Origin: Xiphophorus maculatus
Lineage: Eukaryota; Chordata; Actinopteri; Cyprinodontiformes; Poeciliidae
Length of the DNA: 64,000 bases
Assembly: GCF_002775205.1 (NCBI RefSeq)
Contig: NC_036448.1
Span: 1,674,001-1,738,000, forward strand
Direction of reading: 5' to 3'
In this document: positions 45,804-54,228 of the stretch, one piece after another
Layout of the letters: each line of letters begins with the position of its first letter
Position numbering within the stretch: the stretch's first letter is position 1
Notes under the pieces: model-generated
Told to the model about the DNA's origin: nothing
The model's database searches: none
What the model saw: only the letters and a program-made list of their open reading frames with translations
Made by a program: the position numbers and the translations under genes

Positions 45804-48800
45804 CACACAGGGGTTGTACACTGCCTGGCCAAAAGTCGCCACCAAAAAATGGTCACACTCTAATATTTTGTTGGACCGCCTTTAGCTTTGATTACAGCCC
45901 GCATTCGCTGTGGCATTGTTTCAATAAGCTTCTGCAGTGTCACAAGATTTATTTCCATCCAGTGTTGCATTAATCTTTCACCAAGATCTTGTATTGATGA
46001 TGGGAGAGTCTGACCACTGCGCAAAGCCTTCTCCAGCACATCCCAAAGATTCTCAATGGGGTTAAGGTCTGGACTCTATGGTGGCCAATCTATGTGTGAA
46101 CAAGATGTCTCATGCTCCCTGAACCACTCTTTCACAATGTGAGCCCAATGAATCCTGGCATTGTCATCTTGGAATATGCCCGTTCCATTTGGGAAGACAA
46201 AATCCATTGATGGAATAACCTGGTCATTCAGTATATTCAGGTAGTCAGCTGACCTCATTCTTTGGGCACACAATGTTGCTGAACCTAGACCTGACCAACT
46301 GCAGCAACCCCAGATCATAGCACTGCCCCCACAGGCTTGTACAGTAGGCACTAGGCATGATGGGTGCATCACTTCACCTGCCTCTCTTCTTACCCTGATG
46401 CACCCATCACTCTGCAACAGGGTAAATCTGGACTCATCAGACCACATGACACTCTTCCATTCCTCCAGAGTCCAATCTTTATGCTCCCTAGCAAACTGAA
46501 GCCTTTTTTTCTGGTTAGCCTTACTGATTAGAGGTTTTCTTACGGCTACACAGCTGTTCAATCCCAACCCCTTGAGTTCCCTTCGCATTGTGCGTGTTGA
46601 AATGCTTTTGCGTTCACAATTAAACATACTCCTGAGTTCTGCTGTTGTTTTTCTTCGATTTGATTTGACCAAACGTTTAAGTAATCGCCGATCACGATCA
46701 TTCAGACTAACGTCTTTTCCACGACCACAGGATGTGTCTTTTGCCATGGTTGTTTAAGAAATGAGGAGTTACTCATTGCATCAGCTGGGGTTAAATAACT
46801 TGTTGCCAGCTGCAAGATAATCGCCTATGCAGTACTTATCCAATAGGAGGCTTGTACCTATTTGCTTAGTTAAATCCAGGTGGCGACTTTTTTTTTTGGC
46901 CAGGCAGTGTATATATATATATATATATATATATACCCCGTTTGTATATATATATACACTGCTCAAAAAATAAAGGGAACACTCAAATAACACATCCTAG
47001 ATCTGAATGAAAGAAATATTCTCATTGAATACTTTGTTCTGTACAAAGTTGAATGTGCTGACAACAAAATCACACAAAAATCATCAATGGAAATCAAATT
47101 TATTAACCAATGGAGGCCTGGATTTGGAGCCACACACAAAATTAAAGTGAAATAACACTACACGCTGATCCAACTTTAATGTAATGTCCTTAAAACAAGT
47201 CAAAATGAGGCTCAGTATTGTGTGTGGCCTCCACGTGCCTGTATGACCTCCCTACAACGCCTGGGCATGCTCCTGATGAGGTGGCAGATGGTCTCCTGAG
47301 GGATCTCCTCCCAGACCTGGACTAAAGCATCCGCCAACTCCTGGACAGTCTGTGGTGCAACGTGACGTTGGTGGATGGAGCGAGACATGATGTCCCAGAT
47401 GTGCTCAATTGGACTCAGGTCTGGGGAACGGGCTGGCCAGTCCATAGCTTCAATGCCTTCATCTTGCAGGAACTGCTGACACACTCCAGCCACATGAGGT
47501 CTAGCATTGTCCTGCATTAGGAGGAACCCAGGGCCAACCGCACCAGCATATGGTCTCACAAGGGGTCTGAGGATCTCATCTCGGTACCTAATGGCAGTCA
47601 GGCTACCTCTGGTGAGCACATGGAGGGCTGTGCGGCCCTCCAAAGAAATGCCACCCCACACCATTACTGACCCACTGCCAAACCGGTCATGCTGAAGGAT
47701 GTTGCAGGCAGCAGACCGCTCTCCACGGTGTCTCCAGACTCTGTCACGTCTGTCACATGTGCTCAGTGTGAACCTGCTTTCATCTGTGAGGAGTACAAGG
47801 CGCCAGTGGCGAATTTGCCAATCCTGGTGTTCTCTGGCAAATGCCAAGTGTCCTGCACGGTGTTGGGCTGTGAGCACAACCCCCATCTGTGGACGTCGGG
47901 CCCTCATACCATCCTCATGGAGTCGGTTTCTAATCGTTTGTGCAGACACATGCACATTTGTGGCCTGCTGGAGGTCATTTTGCAGGGCTCTGGCAGTGCT
48001 CCTCCTGTTCCTTCTTGCACAAAGGCGGAGGTAGCGGTCCTGCTGCTGGGTTGTTGCCCTCCTACGGCCTCATCTACATCTCCTGGTGTACTGGCCTGTC
48101 TCCTGGTAGCGCCTCCAGCCTCTGGACACTACATTGACAGACACAGCAAACCTTCTTGCCACAGCTCACATTGATGTGCCATCCTGGATGAGCTGCACTA
48201 CCTGAGCCACTTGTGTGGGTTGTGGAGTCCGTCTCATGCTACCACGAGTGTGAAAGCATCACCAACATTCAAGACTGACCAAAACATCAGCCAGACAGCA
48301 TAGGTACTGAGAAGTGGTGTGTGGTCCCAACTGCAGAACCACTCCTTTATTGAGTGTGTCTTGCTAATTGCCAATAATTTCCACTTGTTGTCTATTCCAT
48401 TTGCACAACAGCAGGTGAAATTGGTTGTCAATCAGTGCTGCTTCCTAAGTGGACAGTTTGATTTCACAGAAGTTTGATTTACTTGGAGTTATATTGTGTT
48501 GTTTAAGTGTTCCCTTTATTTTTTTGAGCAGTGTATATATATTGTTCTTCTATATGAACCTTCCACCATGACTGATGAATTATAATTTCTAGCTTGCTTA
48601 ATCAGAGGACTTATTCTTTGGTTTTTAGTTACTCTGGCATAATAACTATTTGTATGCTTTTAAAAAAATATGAAAAATATTTCTAATCCATTTTAACAAA
48701 AATAAATTGCTAAGAAAAACACGACATAGATGATGCTGCTCATTCTTTTTAGTCAGCTATCTAGTTGATGTGCTGAACTTAAATGTGTAATTACTGAAAC

Positions 48801-51800
48801 CAGGACACTGCTTCAGTGCAGAATCTTTAAGTGATTGGGTTTCTCCCAACAGAATTGGGTTATTTTTGTCTGACAGTGGGCATTAATAGCCAATCCCATA
48901 AGTCAAAGCTTTATCCAAAAATCTTGTGGGTGGAGTAGTCGTTTTACAATTGGAAGATTGTAGGTTTAATTTCAGCATCCTCCTACCACTTGTCAGTGTA
49001 CCCCTGGGGCTGGCACTTAACCCCAGCATGCCTACTGACAGTGTTGTATAGTAACGAAGTAAAAACACTTCACTACTTTACTTAAGTATATTTTGGAGTA
49101 CTTCATACTTTCCTCGAGTATGAACATTTTTGATGACTTTCACTTTTACTTCACTATATTTCCGAACTTAATTGCGTACTTTTACTCCGATACATTTTCA
49201 ATGTGTGGTTTAGTTACTCGTTACAAAAAAGCGAGAGAGAGAAACAAAGTGTTTTGATCCCACCTACTGATTGACTGCAACAAAGTCCGTAGCCTACTTG
49301 CCTGGGCTTGTTCATCACCTCCAATAGCATACACCTGTTTCGCTTCTCCCATTAAACACAAAGCAAGTCTCGCAATCAGCAGCAGCCACATGGAGGAGGA
49401 GACGGAGACCACAACGACTGCAACTACGTCAGACACGGCTCCAGGGGAACCACCAGCTGGTGATGAGAGCCCATGGCCTTATTTAAACACAATATACTCT
49501 TTCGTGGGTGTTAAAGATTCATCGTACCGCATGCAGTTTATGTTATTCCTGCCCGAAGATGTGGAAATTCTATCTTACAAAAACTCCCCGTCCAACTTGA
49601 AGAAACACATCGAGGTAACGTCTTATGAAATGGTTATAATCCTCCTGTTTCAGTAACTATAGCTTGGTCACTAGACACTACTGTGAAATCTTGACCATAA
49701 CGTTACCTGTATAAATGAACTTTGTTTGGCATTGTTTCAGTTCCACACGTGGTGTATTTAGCTTAGGCTTAATGTTGACTGTAGCAGGCTACCTAGACTC
49801 CTCTGTTCAAGGGGGACAGAAGCCATAGCGATAGCAATTTAGACTAAATTTAACGAATAATAATCAGTTGTAAAGCAGGTTAAGTTAACCTTGTGCTATA
49901 GGTAAAGCACCTAATTGTCTTAACTAAATGGTGCCTGCAGGTATATCTATTAGCAGGTTTAATTTTGCCTGCACTTGGTTGTGTACATTATTTTAAGTGT
50001 ATTTGACAAGTTTACCAAAATATAAAAAAATGTCATTCAAACTGCATTCGCCTTGTTTTACTTTTTACTTGTACTTTTCATTACATTACTTGAGTACATC
50101 CATTTTTACAGTAATTTCCATACTTAAGTACAAGAAGTTTCAGATACTTTAAGACTTTAACTCAAGTAACATTTCAGTCAGTGACTTGGACTTTTACCAA
50201 AGTCATATTTTGGAGAGGTACCTATACTTTTACTTGACTCTGAGATTTCAGTACTTTATACAACACTGCCTACTGACCTACATATTTGTATGCAAGTGTG
50301 AATAGGTGAATGTGGCTTTTCTGTAAACCATTTTGAGTGGTCATATTGATGACCCAAAGTGCTTTATGTTGGCCACCTCATTCTCAATGGTGGCCAGTTC
50401 TGCTGCCAAAGGTTTGTGTTGTCAATTGGCTGCTGGGATGGACAGGTGGTTGGCTTGACTGCGCTGGGGGATGTAGAGGCAGAGTTGGGGCGCAGGGTTT
50501 CTCCCTGCCCTTTTCTGGATCAAGGCTGCTGCTTCAGTTCTTGACTGCCAATCTGAGAGCCAGAGCTTTCTGGCCCTCCCTGCTCTTGGGGGCTGAGTGC
50601 TGCAAGGTTTCTACTCTTCTTACCATTGTAACATATTTGCAATTCCAGGTATCATTCATCCACTCTGACCTTCACACCAACACACCTATGCAAATTGACC
50701 AGGGGGTTAACATTTATACAAACCGTTAACCGCATGTCTGTAACAAGTTGTTAAAACCGCATTTTGTTAAAGCAACTTGTCTACTTTGATGTCAGATAAA
50801 ATCCTGATATTATAGACAATTAAGCAATTAGGATAACATTTCCACATATCGTTTCCGTAAAGCAAATCTGCCCTGATTTATGTAGGCAATTGGCTCCTGA
50901 ATGTGGTTTTCCTAAAAAAATTTAAGTGATTGATTGATTTCTTAATATAAAATTTAAAAAATATTCTATAAACAGCCACGACTATGAATTATCTCAAGAT
51001 TATGGTATTAGACCAAAGAAAATGGTAAGACAAAGTGTCATTTTGATAAATGATTTAGTCAGAATCAACCTTTGAGTTTGAGGGGGGGAAATAGAACACT
51101 CAGTTTGAAAGCAAAATCATCAGAATGTGTCTGATTAATGTAAACCACAGAAATATTCATCAGAATAACTGTTTTGCTTTGGGGTTCACTCATTGCAGTT
51201 TTCTGGTTGATCTCCATTCTTTAAAAGGCCTGACCTGCCGAATCTGAGTTTTCTTAATATGAACTTTTTTGTCTGAAAAGCTGCTAAATATATGACAAAT
51301 TTGATAATTTGGCAACAGATTATTAGTGGTGACTATTGTTGACCGCCCACGTGCAGACACCTGGTGGGCGGGCCTGTCAGTCAGTCAGTCAGGTCTCATG
51401 GCAGAGCAAAAGAAGACATTGACTGATTTTCAGACCTATGTGGAGGGGAAGGAGATCGATGGATAGGATTGGTTTCACATGGAAGAATCGGCTGATCACC
51501 CGCCTTCTAAATTCAAGGAAGAATTTTAATAGTGCCCCCTAGTCTCATTAACATACCTGTCAAGTCTCCCGTTTTAACGGTATTTTACCCTTCTGTCGGC
51601 CTGCTCCCCTATTAGTATCCCAGCACCCGCCCACCTGTCTCTCTCTCCGACGGCAGCAGCGGACGGATAAATGTTTCCCGTATTATCAAGTCCAAAACTT
51701 GGTAGGTAATTTCTAAGGTATGGATTTCAGGGCTTTGCATCCCGAGTTCATAACTACATAGGCAACAAACTTCAAGATTGAAATCTGCTGAAGAATCACG

Positions 51801-51849
51801 TCACTGAGATTCAAAAAGTTTGTTACCTTTCTCTGTGGTGAGGAAACAT
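24682..51849 (-). CDS. homer3: Homer scaffold protein 3, complete coding sequence in nine exons
   Basis: Coding exons (minus): 51849-51827, 43697-43541, 40924-40793, 40685-40581, 38326-38193, 34416-34260, 28192-28085, 28001-27921, 24867-24682. All introns are GT-AG, phases agree at every junction, and the total of 1083 nt gives 360 residues plus TAA. Residues 9-115 form the EVH1 domain ([52 protein letters not shown]), which binds PPxxF ligands such as group I mGluR, IP3 receptor and Shank. Residues about 185-360 form the coiled coil that tetramerises Homer. [26 protein letters not shown] and [15 protein letters not shown] point to Homer3 rather than Homer1 or 2. The postsynaptic role is known for the family, not shown here. 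The introns carry most of the transposons in the window. Confidence 0.93.
24868..27920 (-). other. homer3 intron 8 with repeats
   Basis: It contains a fish interspersed repeat at about 25100-25325 (TTATATAGTGCTTTATTAAG to AAGTGTCTTGACCAAGGACA) and a possible hAT end at 25716 (TAGTGGTGTGCCAATCGATC). A TA microsatellite lies at 26371-26415 and a Harbinger-like MITE at 26797-27612. Confidence 0.6.
26797..27612. mobile_element. Harbinger-like MITE, related to 30495-31265
   Basis: The ends are inverted: CAGTTCACACCACACAATTTT on the left against TCTTGCTGTGTGAACCAC on the right. The interior contains the reverse complement of a segment (ATTCACGTAT...GGTTTTTATGGGATTTTCT) also present in 30495-31265, so the two belong to one family in opposite orientation. 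The exact ends and target duplication are unclear here. A piece of a different repeat (ATCAGTATCAGAATCGGC) lies inside at 27150-27200. Confidence 0.6.
27921..28001 (-). CDS. homer3: homer3 coding exon 8
   Basis: 27 codons in phase 0 ([20 protein letters not shown]...), with acceptor TTTTCAG and donor GTAGGC. Coiled-coil region. Confidence 0.88.
28085..28192 (-). CDS. homer3: homer3 coding exon 7
   Basis: 36 codons in phase 0, [20 protein letters not shown] then [16 protein letters not shown]. Acceptor TTTTAG, donor GTTGGA. The segment [14 protein letters not shown] parallels mammalian Homer3. Confidence 0.92.
28925..29125 (+). mobile_element. tRNA-derived SINE, diverged
   Basis: It starts TGGCTTAGTGGGAGTC (A-box region) with GCAGGTTCAATTCCAGC (B box). 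The body GATCCTGGGCAAAG, GTGGGTGAATGTTACTCTAATG and CGCTTTGAGT is typical of a common fish SINE. The same family is at 48930-50355. Confidence 0.65.
30109..30331 (+). pseudogene. Tc1-type transposase N-terminal remnant
   Basis: ATG near 30112 reads [20 protein letters not shown], then [14 protein letters not shown] and [12 protein letters not shown]. This corresponds to the paired helix-turn-helix DNA-binding part of a fish Tc1 transposase (pattern SQSAVSKHVN...KRCTTNREN). No catalytic domain follows; the DIRS element begins at about 30332. Confidence 0.65.
30369..31914. mobile_element. hAT element (non-autonomous) inside the DIRS arm
   Basis: The left end is CAGTGGTCCCCAACCTTTTT and the right end GGGTTGGGGACGACTG. 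An exact 8-bp duplication CTGTAAAG flanks it at 30361-30368 and 31915-31922. The ACCGGTC / GGACCGG subterminal motifs match the Charlie-like group. No transposase frame remains. It carries a Harbinger MITE at 30495-31265. Confidence 0.92.
30495..31265. mobile_element. Harbinger-type MITE (771 bp) inside the hAT
   Basis: Inverted ends AGCCTAGTTCACATGGCACAA and TTGTGCTGTGTGAACCAGACT-type (imperfect over about 25 bp) are flanked by TAA on both sides (30492-30494, 31266-31268). The 3-bp TWA duplication is the PIF/Harbinger signature. No transposase is visible. A relative lies at 26797-27612. Confidence 0.75.
32240..33562 (-). pseudogene. DIRS tyrosine recombinase, frameshifted
   Basis: Minus-strand pieces in successive frames are: [40 protein letters not shown](R)[16 protein letters not shown] with [25 protein letters not shown] with [18 protein letters not shown]; then [18 protein letters not shown]. 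The order and motifs fit the DIRS phage-integrase-like recombinase, including the catalytic HxxR. The C-terminal Phe-Tyr-Arg-Val-Asn box with the nucleophilic Tyr is readable only in another frame, after an apparent extra T in a T-run near 32267. Several stops and shifts make it non-functional. Confidence 0.75.
34260..34416 (-). CDS. homer3: homer3 coding exon 6
   Basis: 157 nt, phase 2 in and phase 0 out. It encodes [18 protein letters not shown], later [18 protein letters not shown]; start of the coiled coil. Acceptor TTTTGCAG, donor GTAAAC. A TA microsatellite lies only 24 nt upstream of the exon (34441-34498), close to where the branch point should be. Confidence 0.93.
34439..34498. repeat. 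TA microsatellite
   Basis: About 29 TA units in the homer3 intron, immediately upstream (on the minus strand) of exon 6. Confidence 0.95.
35255..36056 (+). mobile_element. L2/Rex-like LINE with large internal deletion
   Basis: The translation has the start of a reverse transcriptase ([47 protein letters not shown]) that passes in frame near 35685 into the extreme C-terminus ([27 protein letters not shown]). The catalytic palm, including the YxDD-type box, is deleted, about 250 codons. The 3' end is TTTCCCTATGGGATTAATAAAG followed by repeated CAACCTAAC. It is inserted in homer3 intron 5, antisense to the gene. Confidence 0.8.
36211..36310 (+). repeat. Common fish interspersed repeat fragment
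   Basis: TTCAATTCAGTTTACTTATATAGC followed by ATGTCATCTCAAGGCACTTCACAA is a widespread teleost repeat motif. A related piece occurs near 42570-42760 (AAAAGTCATCCCAAGGCATTTTACAA). Confidence 0.55.
36311..36959. other. Intronic non-coding stretch
   Basis: A fragment AGGGATGCATAAATATG at 36512 with GGGCCGATGTTGATATC resembles hAT MITE termini but has no visible partner. Nothing else was recognised. Confidence 0.35.
36960..38034. mobile_element. hAT element (non-autonomous, 1075 bp)
   Basis: The left end is CAGTGACGTGCAGTCAGG and the right end CACCGCACGCCACTG. An 8-bp duplication GTAATGCT / GTCATGCT (seven of eight) lies at 36952-36959 and 38035-38042. It contains a SINE at 37796-37990. No transposase is recognised. 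Confidence 0.8.
37796..37990 (-). mobile_element. tRNA-derived SINE with LINE-type 3' tail
   Basis: On the minus strand the head GGTGGCGCAGGGGGTTAGCGC and B box GGGTTCGACTCCC indicate a tRNA origin. The 3' tail (37862-37825) is identical over 38 nt to the tail of the LINE at 61520-61557, and an ATT repeat follows. Sharing a tail with a partner LINE is the usual mechanism of SINE mobilisation. Confidence 0.88.
38193..38326 (-). CDS. homer3: homer3 coding exon 5
   Basis: 134 nt, phase 0 in and phase 2 out. It encodes [20 protein letters not shown], then [26 protein letters not shown] proline-containing linker is followed by the LFRSQSAD and KKMLSEG motifs, which are diagnostic for Homer3. Acceptor TTTCTCAG, donor GTAATA. 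Confidence 0.93.
38631..38639 (-). CDS. homer3: Candidate 9-nt microexon of homer3 (FSQ)
   Basis: On the minus strand a pyrimidine-rich tract (TTTCTTTGTTTTTCCACTTCC) ends in an ATCCAG acceptor. TTCTCACAG and a strong donor GTGAGT follow. Inclusion would add Phe-Ser-Gln between coding exons 4 and 5, both phase 0. No other AG lies in the tract. There is no expression evidence. Confidence 0.45.
39463..39810 (+). mobile_element. tRNA-derived SINE with RTE/Rex3-like tail
   Basis: The head is GGCTGCAAAGTGGCGCAGTTGG with B box GGGTTCGATGC. The body contains AATTGGTCTCTCTAAATTG and CCCGCCTCTCGCCCGG, and the tail is a TGGA repeat. An exact 11-bp target duplication GTGTGTCAAGT flanks it (39452-39462, 39811-39821). 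A TGGA/GATG-type tail is characteristic of RTE-mobilised SINEs. Confidence 0.92.
40581..40685 (-). CDS. homer3: homer3 coding exon 4
   Basis: 35 codons in phase 0: [20 protein letters not shown], then [15 protein letters not shown]. It contains the last helix of EVH1 (FxEKFxEVKxAARLA). The acceptor is AAG after a T-rich tract, the donor GTGAGT. Confidence 0.92.
40793..40924 (-). CDS. homer3: homer3 coding exon 3
   Basis: 44 codons in phase 0. It encodes [20 protein letters not shown] and [16 protein letters not shown], the most conserved EVH1 strands. Acceptor ACCCAG, donor GTATAT. A hAT insertion begins only 56 nt upstream of the acceptor side. Confidence 0.95.
40981..42524 (+). mobile_element. 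hAT element copy 1 (1544 bp) with BED-type first exon
   Basis: The ends are CAGTGTTGTATAGTAACG and TTTATACAACACTG. The 8-bp duplication ACAAAATC / ACAAAAAC (seven of eight) lies at 40973-40980 and 42525-42532. At 41350 a short frame starts [15 protein letters not shown] and reads into [14 protein letters not shown], a BED-finger-like first exon of a hAT transposase; a one-base change then shifts the frame. No catalytic domain is present. The same family is at 49039-50268. Confidence 0.88.
42540..43000. repeat. Unassigned fish repeat cluster in homer3 intron
   Basis: TTTATTTA runs, AAAAGTCATCCCAAGGCATT and repeated AATTTCAATCATACAGACA-type segments resemble the teleost repeat seen at 36211. 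Ends were not determined. Confidence 0.4.
43541..43697 (-). CDS. homer3: homer3 coding exon 2 (EVH1 start)
   Basis: 157 nt, phase 2 in and phase 0 out. It encodes [20 protein letters not shown], then [20 protein letters not shown] and [12 protein letters not shown]. Acceptor CTTTCTCCAG, donor GTGAGT. It contains the first EVH1 strands, including the conserved [12 protein letters not shown]. Confidence 0.95.
45065..45405. repeat. Dispersed repeat, copy 2
   Basis: Reverse complement counterpart of 17305-17670; both share GTCCTGTTCTCC-like, GGGTCCTCGTTGC-like and TGCCTCACCACC-like blocks. The class is unknown. Confidence 0.6.
45819..46909 (-). mobile_element. Tc1/mariner DD36E element, deletion derivative
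   Basis: The ends CACTGCCTGGCCAAAAG and CTTTTTTTTTTGGCCAGGCAGTG lie between TA dinucleotides (45817-45818, 46910-46911). It is embedded in TA-rich microsatellite on both sides (45757-45800, 46911-46956). The transposase (46747-46076) is nearly identical to the intact one at 54391. It lacks 55 codons (165 bp, in frame) covering most of the N-terminal DNA-binding domain, with a CTG at both deletion edges. It also has a TAG stop just after DWPP, before the catalytic Glu. Confidence 0.92.
46957..48533 (-). mobile_element. Tc1/mariner DD34E element (1577 bp), inactivated
   Basis: The ends CACTGCTCAAAAAATAAAGG and CTTTATTTTTTTGAGCAGTG form good inverted repeats, flanked by TA (46955-46956, 48534-48535). 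The transposase runs from about 48238 to 47212 on the minus strand. The part from 47955 is open and has LTDESRFTL (Asp), MQDNARPHV (Asp) and [11 protein letters not shown] (Glu), with 34 residues between the last two. The N-terminal part has two TGA stops (after QDGTSM and after TRRCR), each explained by a CGA-to-TGA change at a CpG. Confidence 0.9.
48930..50355 (+). mobile_element. SINE interrupted by hAT copy 2
   Basis: The left part (48930-49038) has GGGTGGAGTAGTCG and GTAGGTTTAATTTCAGC, resembling A- and B-box arms. The right part (50277-50355) ends GAATAGGTGAATGTGGC and CCATTTTGAGTGGTC. Together they match the SINE at 28925. The hAT fills 49039-50268. Confidence 0.6.
49039..50268 (+). 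mobile_element. hAT element copy 2 (1230 bp)
   Basis: Ends as in copy 1, with an exact 8-bp duplication CCTACTGA at 49031-49038 and 50269-50276. The BED-like first exon is open from 49390 (to a GTAACG donor at about 49614). Relative to copy 1 it lacks about 290 bp corresponding to 41820-42115. No catalytic domain is present. Confidence 0.92.
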
Positions 51850-51875
51850 CTTAGAAGGCGACCAGAACTCCTTTG
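51827..51875 (-). CDS. homer3: homer3 start-codon exon
   Basis: Acceptor TTTTTACAG precedes 51875. ATG at 51849-51847 is followed by 7 codons plus two bases (MFPHHRE + AG), then donor GTAACA. The phase-2 end joins exactly to GGAGCAGCCG of the next exon, giving Arg-Glu-Gln-Pro. The mammalian protein also has a short unconserved leader before REQPIF. The 26 nt before the ATG are 5' UTR. Confidence 0.8.
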
Positions 51876-51972
51876 CTGTAAAAATAAAAAAAAGTCAGAT
51901 TTAGTCAGGAATGGAGCAGATTGACAGTTAAATAGAGGTCTAGTTTGTTCTCCTCCAGGCACCATTACTTAC

Positions 51973-52300
51973 CCCATTTCGTTTGGAAACCTTGTTGAAT
52001 GTTATCTAACAACTATAGCCGCCGCTGTCTCAGTCCGTCTCCGGCTTTCAGTCCAAACCACCAGATACTTAATCCCGCTTTATTCTCTGGGTTAAAGCTT
52101 TAGTGCCCGGAGCTGCTCTGCCGTTTAGGTGTTAGTACCCGCTGTCCACGGAGCAACAACACTCCCAGCTGACCTCAGTGACTACAAAGCCCACACTCCG
52201 GATCAGCTCTCAGTCAGGTCAAACAACACGCATCCGCTCTCTGCTTTTCCTCTTTCTAATTCCGTCCTGTTTCCTGCAGCAGTGTTCAGCTCTTTATTCA
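51973..52300 (-). other. homer3: homer3 5' UTR exon (right limit uncertain)
   Basis: On the minus strand a consensus donor (AATGGG then GTAAGT) ends an exon at 51973, 97 nt before the acceptor of the start-codon exon. The upstream edge (transcription start) is not defined by sequence; 52300 is an estimate inside the CpG-rich block. Confidence 0.55.
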
Positions 52301-52470
52301 GTCAGCGGCGGAGCGCCCGGTAGCCGTGCAGCGTCTGGACTGCAGCCGCTCCCGCTGCATGTGGAAGGCAGCAGAGCAGGAGCTAGGAAAGTGTGTCAAC
52401 CTGCCTGCAGCCGGCGCGGCGCAGCGCCGCGCGCCCCCGTGCGCTCGGACAGCTTTGTTTGAGCCAAAGG
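52010..52470 (-). promoter_or_regulatory. CpG-rich promoter region of homer3
   Basis: CpG-dense sequence (for example GGCGCGGCGCAGCGCCGCGCG near 52412) stands out from the AT-rich surroundings and directly precedes the 5' UTR exon. Promoter use is inferred from position and composition. Confidence 0.6.
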
Positions 52471-52593
52471 TTTGACGGCGCGCAGGAGAAAAGTCACGCT
52501 TTCCAAAAGCTGCTCAGGGGGACATCACACATACTGCTTATCCTGAAATATATTTGCTAATTTGTTCAATATAAAAAAATAATAATAATAATT

Positions 52594-52630
52594 TTCCTGC
52601 TGGGATGAATAAAGTAATTCTATTCTATTC
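52594..52630 (+). repeat. LINE/SINE 3' tail fragment
   Basis: TTCCTGCTGGGATGAATAAAG followed by TAATTCTATTCTATTC matches the 3' end of the LINE at 59972-61580. Only the tail is present, preceded by AAT repeats. Confidence 0.75.
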
Positions 52631-52639
52631 AATAAACAA

Positions 52640-53370
52640 GAGCATCATGATGAGAGTAATCAAGAGAAACTTTATTTGTCATGATTAGCAGATTTTAAAG
52701 AAGCAAAACAAAACTGGTTTAATTCTGCAAAAAAACGGCGAGGGATCGTGTCCTGTTCCTACTAAAACATACAGTAAATTATTGTGTGATCATTTATTGG
52801 TGGTTTTTAGGATCAATCAAACTCTAAAAACGGTTGGAAGTTTCACTACCTGTTCATGAAAAAGATGTAATGCATTATGAGAGCTAGTAAGTACATTTGA
52901 CTCAGCAGGGTTTAATTCTAAATCTGATGTAATGTCAATAAAAGATACTAAATAGTTCATTGCTGTAGAATAAAAAAACAGCAAATTCATAAATTCTTTA
53001 GGCTTGTACAAGATTTTAAACTGTTACATTTAAGACAAACATCAGGTTGGTTAACTGCTAGCCTCCAGTGCTAAGATGACTAATCATGTATGTGGTCAAA
53101 AGGGTCAAAAATACTCGTGTTGTATCACAAGTTGAGCCGGAGTGAAATAGGAGGAGTAAGTTTCTCTAATGCGGGAAATGACACCAAACTTTTAGTTAAC
53201 TTTTCATATTTCTGGGAAAACACAAAAAGGAAAACATTGGATTAGAGAATAAATATAAAAGCTCATTTAATCAAAAGTAGGTCATTTTTAACTATAACAG
53301 ATCTTAACCAATTACTTTTTTTTAAGTCAACACTGTTTAAGCACTTAATAATATCTTTAATCTTACAGCA
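52640..53370. other. Intergenic, nothing recognised
   Basis: AT-rich sequence between the homer3 promoter and the TTAA MITE, without coding or repeat signatures that I can name. Confidence 0.4.
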
Positions 53371-54228
53371 GGATTAAAGCTGCAGTATGTAACTTTTACA
53401 AAATTATGTTGTTTTTCACATTTGTAACATTTCAACACATAATAAAAGATTGAGCTTCTCTAACTACCTCCAGTGCTCTTATTGCCATCCAAAGAAAAGC
53501 ACTGCTTCTGGTCAGAAAGAATCAATAAGAGCCAGGAGGGTCGTAGTGCTGTCAATCAACCTCATGTAGCCACTGCTCAATGTGCTATTGGCACATTGAG
53601 TGGCCAGCAGTGGCCATGCTAACTAGCCTGATCGTTTATGACAGGCTCTGTTGTGGGGAACCAGCTGTAGCCTAGCAGAGAGTAAGGGTGTGAGCAGCCA
53701 TTACACTGCAGTGATTGACAGCGCTGAGACCCTCCTAGCACTAATTGGTTCCAAGTGGTGCATTTCTGGTTAGAACTTGGAGAACTGGCAGAAGGCAGAG
53801 GAGCTTCACAGATTATCTTTATCATATTAAAATGTTACATTACTAGTGATAGTTTTTTATATTATTTGTTTGTCAGGAGATTATATATCTATTGACATTA
53901 CATACATTTTGCAAAACTTACATGACTTCTCCAATTTTATGTTCCCTTAATGAACATAAATCATCATACTGACATAACAAAAACAAGAAAAAATGAATAC
54001 AAATAAATACCTAAATAATAATAATAATAAAGGGGTGGGAGGTGGCATTGTAGAGCTAAAATGTAATTATATTTGACATTTTTTATTATTTTTTTTAATT
54101 AAACCTAGTCACATGATGGGTCAGTTAAATCATTCTATGCATTATGAAGGCAAAGATTTTATGCATTCCGCAAAATTTTGCTGAACTACCCCTCACTGTT
54201 AAGGAAATGTTTTTTATCTTCAAACATA

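Larger units (their letters stand above)
43698..51826 (-). other. homer3 intron 1 with repeats
   Basis: It contains a dispersed repeat at 45065-45405, two Tc1 elements with TA microsatellites (45757-48535), a SINE interrupted by a hAT (48930-50355), and otherwise no recognised coding sequence. A short frame near 51398 ([19 protein letters not shown]) is not assignable. Confidence 0.6.

Noticed and set aside
47689..48174. Plus-strand frames over the DD34E transposase
   Set aside because: Antisense shadows; the minus strand has the catalytic Asp, Asp and Glu.
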